Source: Bostrychus sinensis | Lineage: Eukaryota; Chordata; Actinopteri; Gobiiformes; Eleotridae | Direction: 5' to 3' | NCBI GenBank assembly: GCA_020698575.1 | Contig: CM036255.1 | Location: 34,112,411-34,176,410 of the forward strand | Length of the DNA stretch: 64,000 nucleotides | Part shown: piece after piece, positions 61,901 to 64,000 of the stretch | Layout: each line of letters begins with the position of its first letter | How positions within the stretch are numbered: position 1 is the first letter of the stretch | The notes under the pieces: generated by a model | What the model was told of the DNA's origin: nothing | The model's database searches: none | Seen by the model: the letters and a program-made list of their open reading frames with translations, nothing else | Translations under genes and position numbers: made by a program

Positions 61901-64000
61901 TCTCCTCTCACCTGTCTCCTCTCCTCTCACCTGTCTCCTCTGTCTCCTCTCACCTGTCTCCTCTCCTCTCCTTTCACCTGTCTCCTCTGTCTCCTCTCAC
62001 CTGTCTCCTCTGTCTCCTCTGTCTCCTCTCACCTGTCTCCTCTCCTCTCACCTGTCTCCTCTGTCTCCTCTCACCTGTCTCCTCTCCTCTCCTTTCACCT
62101 GTCTCCTCTGTCTCCTCTCACCTGTCTCCTCTGTCTCCTCTGTCTCCTCTCTCCTCTCTCCTCTCCTCTCTCCTCTCTCCTCTCTCTTCTCTCCTCTTCT
62201 CTCACCTGTCTCCTCTCCTCTCTCCTCTCCTCTCACCTGTCTCCTCTCCTCTCTCCTCTCTCCTCTCCTCTCACCTGCCTCCTCTGTCTCCTCTGTCTCC
62301 TCTCCTCTCCTTTCACCTGTCTCCTCTGTCTCCTCTCACCTGTCTCCTCTGTCTCCTCTCACCTGTCTCCTCTCCTCTCCTTTCACCTGTCTCCTCTGTC
62401 TCCTCTCACCTGTCTCCTCTGTCTCCTCTCACCTGTCTCCTCTCCTCTCCTTTCACCTGTCTCCTCTGTCTCCTCTCACCTGTCTCCTCTGTCTCCTCTC
62501 ACCTGTCTCCTCTCCTCTCGCCTGTCTCCTCTGTCTCCTCTCGCCTGTCTCCTCTGTCTCCTCTCACCTGTCTCCTCTGTCTCCTCTCACCTGTCTCCTC
62601 TCCTCTCACCTGTCTCCTCTGTCTCCTCTCGCCTGTCTCCTCTGTCTCCTCTCGCCTGTCTCCTCTGTCTCCTCTCACCTGTCTCCTCTGTCTCCTCTCA
62701 CCTGTCTCCTCTCCTCTCACCTGTCTCCTCTGTCTCCTCTCACCTGTCTCCTCTGTCTCCTCTCACCTGTCTCCTCTCACCTGTCTCCTCTGTCTCCTCT
62801 CACCTGTCTCCTCTCACCTGTCTCCTCTCCTCTCACCTGTCTCCTCTGTCTCCTCTGTCTCCTCTCACCTGTCTCCTCTCCTCTCACCTGTCTCCTCTCC
62901 TCTCCTTTCACCTGTCTCCTCTGTCTCCTCTCACCTGTCTCCTCTGTCTCCTCTGTCTCCTCTCACCTGTCTCCTCTCCTCTCACCTGTCTCCTCTGTCT
63001 CCTCTCACCTGTCTCCTCTCCTCTCCTTTCACCTGTCTCCTCTGTCTCCTCTCACCTGTCTCCTCTGTCTCCTCTGTCTCCTCTCACCTGTCTCCTCTCC
63101 TCTCACCTGTCTCCTCTGTCTCCTCTCACCTGTCTCCTCTCCTCTCCTTTCACCTGTCTCCTCTGTCTCCTCTCACCTGTCTCCTCTCCTCTCCTTTCAC
63201 CTGTCTCCTCTGTCTCTTCTCACCTGTCTCCTCTGTCTCCTCTCACCTGTCTCCTCTCCTCTCACCTGTCTCCTCTCCTCTCCTTTCACCTGTCTCCTCT
63301 GTCTCCTCTCACCTGTCTCCTCTGTCTCCTCTCACCTGTCTCCTCTCCTCTCCTTTCACCTGTCTCCTCTGTCTCCTCTCACCTGTCTCCTCTGTCTCCT
63401 CTCACCTGTCTCCTCTCCTCTCCTTTCACCTGTCTCCTCTGTCTCTTCTCACCTGTCTCCTCTGTCTCCTCTCACCTGTCTCCTCTCCTCTCACCTGTCT
63501 CCTCTGTCTCCTCTCACCTGTCTCCTCTGTCTCCTCTCACCTGTCTCCTCTGTCTCCTCTCACCTGTCTCCTCTGTCTCCTCTCACCTGTCTCCTCTCAC
63601 CTGTCTCCTCTGTCTCCTCTCACCTGTCTCCTCTGTCTCCTCTCACCTGTCTCCTCTGTCTCCTCTCCTCTGTCTCCTTCTCGTTAGCGCTGACTGCCGG
63701 TCTCCATGATGATGGTCTGATGGACGGAGGAGACGAGAACTTGACTGGCTCCAGTATCTCAGCCTCTGGGAAGACCAGGAAGTTCCTGCACTTTGCCAGG
63801 TCAGGTTTCGTCATTTTTTAGTAACGTAACCGTTGTAAGTTCTGACAAGCCTCCATGTCTCTACCTCGTCTACATTAGAACCATTTAACTGTTGCCCGTT
63901 AACTTATAGGAACTGTAAATAAACATATTTTACTATAAGCCCCAGTACTTGTTTTGGTTCCTCTCAGGAGTGCAGTGCGGCAGCCCACCTCCCACCGTCC
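38943..64000 (+). CDS. atad2: ATAD2-family AAA+ ATPase/bromodomain gene, 5' part (18 exons)
   Basis: Spliced reading frame: 38943-39086, 42906-42991, 43098-43126, 46342-46417, 46517-46592, 50035-50110, 50197-50298, 52018-52084, 53574-53654, 54275-54374, 54507-54622, 55764-55938, 57346-57434, 57894-58053, 58855-58945, 60287-60601, 63688-63799, 63968-64000 onward. All junctions are GT-AG and phases agree, giving about 642 codons. Order: a basic/acidic N-terminal region, then AAA domain 1 with Walker A GPPGTGKT (residues 324-331), Walker B IVFFDE (384-389), sensor ATN (430-432), arginine stretch RRPGRFD (442-448) and GADI. Known ATAD2 proteins are nuclear and bind acetylated histones and chromatin. 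Diagnostic words (AYQMRPS, LDSRGE, RKEILKIHT, EAALCALRRRY, VDDMK) favour ATAD2 over ATAD2B, judged from recalled human sequences. The YxLRQRK motif of the mammalian proteins was not found. The second AAA-like domain and the bromodomain lie beyond the window. Confidence 0.88.
40238..41081. mobile_element. TTAA-type non-autonomous element, copy 2 (ATAD2 intron 1)
   Basis: Matches 8,271-9,369 without its internal duplication. The right end GGGCTGCAGGAGG is followed by TTAA (41,082-41,085). It retains the conserved GTGTGGTGCAGACACATCCA block. Bases 39,087-40,237 are intron with no feature recognised. Confidence 0.7.
41450..41518. mobile_element. hAT right-end fragment
   Basis: CCCCTAGGGGTCCCCGTACC and TCTGTTTGGGAAACTCT resemble a hAT right end. 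The rest of the element was not delimited. Bases 41,082-41,449 are AT-rich with no other feature. Confidence 0.35.
41808..42665 (-). mobile_element. Fish interspersed repeat, copy interrupted by a MITE
   Basis: Reverse complement of 17,735-18,066 (CAGTTTTATTTGTATGTCCC to TTCACTCTGTAAGGA), split by the MITE at 41,919-42,446. Confidence 0.75.
41919..42446. mobile_element. MITE with AGCTGTGTCCCA ends, nested
   Basis: The inverted ends run about 30 bases (GCTGTGTCCCAGTTCAACGG; the right end has AATT where the left has AGTT, then CAACGGCTGCAGCC in both). The flanks read TTA and TAA, fitting a TA or TTA/TAA target. The uninterrupted copy at 17.7-18.07 kb shows the host text without it. The interior has no transposase. 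Confidence 0.85.
42906..42991 (+). CDS. atad2: ATAD2 exon 2 (acidic)
   Basis: Acceptor TTTCTCAG, donor GTTAG/GTCGGA (weak), phase 0 to 2. It encodes GVDSDDEVSHSESESHEEEE and on to KVQIKVV. A stronger-looking donor (GAG/GTGAGC at 42,927) lies inside, but using it would break the phase to exon 3, so the longer form is preferred. Confidence 0.65.
43098..43126 (+). CDS. atad2: ATAD2 exon 3 (29-base micro-exon)
   Basis: Acceptor TTTGTAG and strong donor AAAT/GTAAGT, phase 2 to 1. It encodes RKSVRLQNAK. Support comes from splice consensus and phase fit alone. Confidence 0.55.
43376..43490 (-). mobile_element. Fish interspersed repeat fragment
   Basis: CATCAGGAAGGGCGTCTGGT and AAACATTTGGCAAATCAATA match a very common fish repeat (the reverse of CAGATGCCCTTCCTGTCGCA at 55.25 kb). 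The rest of 43,127-44,130 is intron without recognised features. Confidence 0.5.
44131..44283 (+). other. Coding-looking open segment in ATAD2 intron 3, cut by a hAT insertion
   Basis: After an acceptor-like TTCCATTCAG, an open frame reads SDILRGSGFASRSKLTRQRL, then GSGSNGN and EAKFVMEHRKEIYKEEAAT, with balanced codon use and CpG-rich text unlike the AT-rich surroundings. The hAT element at 44,284 sits exactly where the frame would otherwise meet ACA/GTAAGG, a donor-like site, at 44,969. The phase (1 in, 0 out) does not fit between exons 3 and 4. It may be a dead exon, a retrocopy or chance; I do not recognise the protein. Confidence 0.3.
44284..44962. mobile_element. hAT-type element
   Basis: The ends CAGGGGCGGATCTAGAAGG and, reversed, CAGGGGCAGATCTAGAGAA are inverted copies. 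The 8-bp duplication has one mismatch: GGCTGCTA (44,276-44,283) and TGCTGCTA (44,963-44,970). The 679-bp interior lacks a transposase. Confidence 0.88.
45303..46120. mobile_element. MITE with CACTGTAAAAAACA end, host to a SINE
   Basis: An inverted pair, AAACTCAAGGCAACAGGATC and (reversed) AAACTCAATAACTCAAGGCA, lies at 45,325 and 45,755, with CACTGTAAAA at the far left and TTTTACAG at about 46,114. The 5S-derived SINE has landed near the right end. A hAT left end (CAGCGGTTCCCAAAGTGGGG, 45,188-45,260) precedes it. Confidence 0.5.
45761..46095 (+). mobile_element. 5S rRNA-derived SINE
   Basis: The first 110 bases are clearly 5S-like: GATCCCATCAGACCTTGGAA, GAAGCTAAGCAGGG (45,802-45,815, A-box region) and TTGGATGGGAGACCGC (45,833-45,848, C box), then GGGGAACACCAGG. 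The rest is an unrelated body ending in AAAGCGCTATATAAATACCA, a tail shared with several vertebrate SINE/LINE families. Substitutions and the attached tail rule out a working 5S gene. Confidence 0.88.
46342..46417 (+). CDS. atad2: ATAD2 exon 4
   Basis: Acceptor TGTTTCAG, donor GCCAA/GTGAGA, phase 1 to 2. It encodes KGLRRSSRLTNRMQTSNMFD and GISA. LRRSSRLTNR parallels the VRRSCRIRSR motif of mammalian ATAD2. Confidence 0.8.
46517..46592 (+). CDS. atad2: ATAD2 exon 5
   Basis: Acceptor CGTGCAG, donor GGA/GTGAGT, phase 2 to 0. It encodes SSCVQSVLKTVDDMKNKKRL and GSNSEG, parallel to the VLQKMDDMKK segment of mammalian ATAD2. Confidence 0.8.
46732..48655. mobile_element. TIR element (ATGGCCCTTTTCCA ends) containing a 20-bp minisatellite
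   Basis: Left end ATGGCCCTTTTCCACCGGCA and right end, reversed, ATGGCCCTTTTCCAGCAGCG. Just inside the left end an ATG (46,832) opens MEDAEEMLYFVLVLCFFVTC and a Lys/Arg-rich run, possibly the start of an old element protein, before the minisatellite takes over. No catalytic text is visible. It lies in ATAD2 intron 5. Confidence 0.6.
46960..48218. repeat. 20-bp purine-rich minisatellite TTTGGAGAGGAACAGGAGAG
   Basis: About 63 copies with a few variant positions (AGGAACA, AGAATG, AGAACG, AGGTAC). A block of about 360-380 bases recurs as a higher-order unit: the variant order of roughly 47,260-47,640 is repeated from about 47,640. Open frames of 430-486 codons on both strands are artefacts of the stop-free 20-base period. 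Confidence 0.95.
48932..48991. repeat. 20-bp tandem repeat x3
   Basis: AGGCCTGTGTTTCCCCTCAG occurs three times in tandem. No other feature is recognised in 48,656-49,439. Confidence 0.9.
49440..49757. repeat. 11-bp minisatellite CTAAACCAGG(A/T), ATAD2 intron 5
   Basis: A small run (49,440-49,472) and a larger one (49,508-49,757), about 25 copies in total, in the same orientation as the zinc-finger leaders. Confidence 0.92.
49885..49933. repeat. GTA trinucleotide microsatellite
   Basis: About 16 perfect AGT/GTA units, 100 bases before ATAD2 exon 6. Confidence 0.95.
50035..50110 (+). CDS. atad2: ATAD2 exon 6
   Basis: Acceptor TTTTTTGTGCAG, donor CACG/GTTGGT, phase 0 to 1. It encodes KIYSKAQRSRTPVPLGDLTD and IDEEH: basic then acidic. 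Confidence 0.75.
50197..50298 (+). CDS. atad2: ATAD2 exon 7
   Basis: Acceptor TGGTTGAG (a second in-frame AG lies seven bases on, GCGAAG), donor AACG/GTCAGA, phase 1 to 1. It encodes GEGEAGEADQDSDCGQSVDA and KTSRASSLYNAGGN, an acidic linker where mammals have a long acidic tract. Confidence 0.65.
50380..50655. mobile_element. hAT-like repeat (CAGTGTTTCCCAT family), copy 2
   Basis: Matches 31,764-32,098 at both ends (CAGTGTTTCCCATTCATTCA; GTGGGAAACCCTG). AT-rich and non-coding. Bases 50,656-51,041 show nothing else. Confidence 0.5.
51042..51731. mobile_element. MITE with GGGCTGTGTCCGAACGTCCT ends
   Basis: A 23-base perfect inverted repeat at both ends, extended by a weaker match (CCCTCTG against CCCCTCA). 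The interior includes AGGTCAGTATAGAGCAGAAT, also found in reverse at 735-812. It lies in ATAD2 intron 7. The flanks share a GGACTAGACAAGG context, so the exact duplication is unclear. Confidence 0.8.
52018..52084 (+). CDS. atad2: ATAD2 exon 8
   Basis: Acceptor GTCTTTCAG, donor CTCAG/GTCGGA, phase 1 to 2. It encodes DLFKGTFRISASGPNTTRRG and NL. The frame stays open for about 75 further bases past the donor, so a longer exon is possible, but the phase fits exon 9 as given. Confidence 0.65.
52158..52480 (+). mobile_element. Fish interspersed repeat (CTCTGCCAAGGCGGAGGTTA)
   Basis: The text TTACCTCTGCCAAGGCGGAG, CTCTGTTTGTTAGCAACATA, ACTCAAAGAGCTATTGATGG and GGATCCAGGAATTTTTTAAA matches a repeat found throughout fish genomes. 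No coding is visible. The rest of 52,481-53,573 holds a 17-bp CTGCTCCGCCCCCTG tandem at about 53,095-53,158 and nothing else recognised. Confidence 0.65.
53574..53654 (+). CDS. atad2: ATAD2 exon 9
   Basis: Acceptor TCCCTCTCAG, donor GCCAG/GTCAGC, phase 2 to 2. It encodes RPTPSPWINRAESDEDSDES and DIGSAKA, a Ser/Asp/Glu patch like the HSSDSTSS region before the AAA domain in mammals. Confidence 0.8.
53814..53940 (+). mobile_element. tRNA-derived SINE fragment
   Basis: A-box-like AGTAGCTTGAGTAGAGTCG and B-box-like GGTTGACGTTTGATCCCC are followed by TCATTGCATCCTTGGGCATC, as in widespread fish SINEs. It is not a tRNA gene. Confidence 0.55.
54275..54374 (+). CDS. atad2: ATAD2 exon 10
   Basis: Acceptor CTCCTGTAG, donor ACG/GTGGGA, phase 2 to 0. 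It encodes RCRPLNLNLLGTRRDKLSSG and AGLADIDPMAIDQT, which parallels INRCLPLNF and GASLADVDPM in the mammalian proteins. Confidence 0.88.
54507..54622 (+). CDS. atad2: ATAD2 exon 11 (start of AAA domain 1)
   Basis: Acceptor TTCCCTCAG, donor CCCAG/GTGAGA, phase 0 to 2. It encodes VGFDSIGGLSGHISALKEMV and FPLLYPEVFDNFKIQPP, the near-invariant entry to the first AAA module. Confidence 0.93.
55205..55300 (+). mobile_element. Fish interspersed repeat fragment
   Basis: TTTTACGGCAGATGCCCTTC and CTGTCGCAACCAGCCACATG match a common fish repeat, also in reverse at 43.4 kb. The rest of the intron 54,623-55,763 shows nothing recognised. Confidence 0.5.
55764..55938 (+). CDS. atad2: ATAD2 exon 12 (Walker A)
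   Basis: Acceptor GTCTCCACAG, donor GAACAG/GTGAGG, phase 2 to 0. It encodes GCLFYGPPGTGKTLVARALA onward to KGADCLSKWVGESERQLRLL and FEQ. It contains the P-loop GPPGTGKT and the KWVGESERQ pore-loop region, both intact. Confidence 0.95.
55979..56638. repeat. Minisatellite of 20- and 11-bp units with donor-like CAGGTGACA
   Basis: Unit GTGACACACACACTGCACAG (20) alternates with GTGACACACAG (11), about 40 units in all, starting 40 bases after the exon-12 donor. Each unit boundary reads CAGGTGACA, close to the 5' splice-site consensus. Open frames across it are artefacts. Confidence 0.95.
56692..57000 (-). mobile_element. Interspersed element shared with zinc-finger introns
   Basis: The reverse complement contains AGGCACC.GGATCAAAAACCAA, GAATCAGAAAAAGTATCACT and a CAGCTGGGTAC end, matching 10,100-10,205, 25,880-25,975 and 27,205-27,305. 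It is a transposable element present both in the cluster and in ATAD2 intron 12. No boundary duplications were resolved. Confidence 0.5.
57346..57434 (+). CDS. atad2: ATAD2 exon 13 (Walker B)
   Basis: Acceptor CTGTCCTCAG, donor CACAG/GTGACT, phase 0 to 2. It encodes AYQMRPSIVFFDEIDGLAPV and RSSRQDQIH with an intact DE pair. AYQM rather than AYLM favours ATAD2 over ATAD2B (recalled human sequences). Confidence 0.95.
57894..58053 (+). CDS. atad2: ATAD2 exon 14 (sensor 1, arginine finger)
   Basis: Acceptor CTGTGTAG, donor GAG/GTGGGT, phase 2 to 0. It encodes SIVSTLLALMDGLDSRGEVV, VIGATNRLDSIDPALRRPGR and FDREFLFGLPDRE. Sensor 1 Asn and the RR-PGR motif are present. Confidence 0.95.
58127..58681. 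mobile_element. hAT-type element with perfect 8-bp target duplication
   Basis: The ends CAGGGGTCTGCCACC and, reversed, CAGGGGTCTGCAACCTTCTG are inverted copies. ATTAAAAC flanks both sides exactly (58,119-58,126 and 58,682-58,689). The 555-bp interior has repeated GCGGCTCTTT motifs and no transposase. A second hAT right-end fragment (GAGCCACCATTTGAGAACCA) follows at 58,725-58,757. Confidence 0.93.
58855..58945 (+). CDS. atad2: ATAD2 exon 15
   Basis: Acceptor GTGCTTCAG, donor GTCG/GTGAGA, phase 0 to 1. It encodes SRKEILKIHTRQWKPAPSDD and FLEELAEKCV, the small helical lid of the first AAA module. Confidence 0.93.
59207..59243. repeat. Short CTGGTTTAGAC run
   Basis: Three to four copies of the 11-base CTAAACCAGG family, reverse orientation, in ATAD2 intron 15. 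It abuts a fish repeat with GTGAGACCAAGACCAGTCTG and, in reverse, AAGACCAAGACTGGTCTCGG ends (about 59,253-59,700). The rest of 59,700-60,286 shows nothing recognised. Confidence 0.7.
60287..60601 (+). CDS. atad2: ATAD2 exon 16 (sensor 2, end of AAA domain 1)
   Basis: Acceptor CTGCTGCAG, donor CCAG/GTCAGG, phase 1 to 1. It encodes GYCGADIRAVCTEAALCALR, RRYPQIYRTSQKLLLDVRSI and on to VQRLFPHAEQGTKRKRPP. GADI is intact. The stretch AALQEALQRVQRLFPHAE matches the family's linker to the second AAA-like domain. It is GC-rich. Confidence 0.95.
60780..63679. repeat. 2.9-kb polypyrimidine minisatellite in ATAD2 intron 16
   Basis: Almost pure C/T, built from CTCCTCTCACCTGT, CTCCTCTGT and CTCCTCTCCTTTCACCTGT modules in higher-order order; a segment of roughly 850 bases (61.3-62.1 kb) recurs at about 62.2-63.0 kb. 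It ends eight bases before the exon-17 acceptor (TTCTCGTTAG). The 1,019-codon open frame across it is an artefact that merely runs into exon 17. On the reverse strand the modules read ACAGGTGAGAGG, matching the 5' splice-site consensus. Confidence 0.95.
63688..63799 (+). CDS. atad2: ATAD2 exon 17
   Basis: Acceptor TCTCGTTAG behind the pyrimidine array, donor GCCAG/GTCAGG, phase 1 to 2. It encodes LTAGLHDDGLMDGGDENLTG and SSISASGKTRKFLHFA, a low-conservation linker followed by the (F/Y)LH motif that opens the second AAA-like domain. Confidence 0.85.
63968..64000 (+). CDS. atad2: ATAD2 exon 18 (partial, runs off the window)
   Basis: Acceptor TTCCTCTCAG, phase 2 in. It encodes RSAVRQPTSHRP, parallel to YQPMSFRPR (ATAD2) or YHQPTSYRPR (ATAD2B). 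The exon continues beyond the window. Confidence 0.85.

Noticed and set aside
60762..63821. A 1,019-codon open frame rich in SSPLSPLSSLLS
   Set aside because: It lies almost wholly in the C/T minisatellite inside ATAD2 intron 16. Its last part only overlaps exon 17 in frame because the array has no stops. No domain is present.

Overview
The window comes from a vertebrate nuclear genome, most likely a ray-finned (teleost) fish. The evidence is short exons with GT-AG introns, fish-style C2H2 zinc-finger genes with a conserved coiled N-terminal exon, dense small DNA transposons (hAT, Tc1 and TTAA-type, many with their target duplications visible), tRNA- and 5S-derived SINEs, and very long minisatellites. 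Species cannot be told from the sequence alone. No bacterial, phage or CRISPR content is seen.

Region 1 (1-7.9 kb) is repeat-rich: inverted-repeat elements, two large 11-bp minisatellites with a roughly 0.5-kb inverted repeat flanking the second, a two-finger C2H2 fragment and a decayed Tc1 transposon. An intron fragment at 1.77 kb shows that the first zinc-finger unit once began near there.

Region 2 (7.9-31.8 kb, + strand) is a tandem cluster of four C2H2 zinc-finger units made from the same parts: promoter (ETS and YY1-like sites), exon A (58-residue charged helical start), exon B and/or C (acidic, VKEE/VKTE motifs), and terminal exon D (acidic lead plus fingers). All internal junctions are phase 1, so exons can be skipped, doubled or fused without breaking the frame. 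Unit 1 ends in 10 fingers and carries a fused D/A exon. Units 2 and 3 have six fingers each and look intact. Unit 4 has lost exon A and its C-terminal fingers. AATAAA signals lie at matching places after each finger exon.

Region 3 (31.8-38.6 kb) is intergenic: nested transposons, GC-rich and G-rich tandem repeats and a 1.9-kb 11-bp minisatellite. No gene was recognised.

Region 4 (38.6-64 kb, + strand) is the 5' part of an ATAD2-family gene (AAA+ ATPase with a C-terminal bromodomain in known members). I placed 18 exons whose phases all join, giving about 642 codons that include the complete first AAA core. The second AAA-like domain and the bromodomain would lie past the window end. Its introns hold a 2.9-kb pyrimidine tract, a donor-like CAGGTGA array and many transposons.

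The two gene sets probably have related nuclear roles (DNA binding; chromatin binding), but nothing in the sequence links their functions. The most unusual material is the evolution of the zinc-finger cluster by exon fusion and loss, and the repeated birth of 11-bp minisatellites, at least one of them from local gene sequence.
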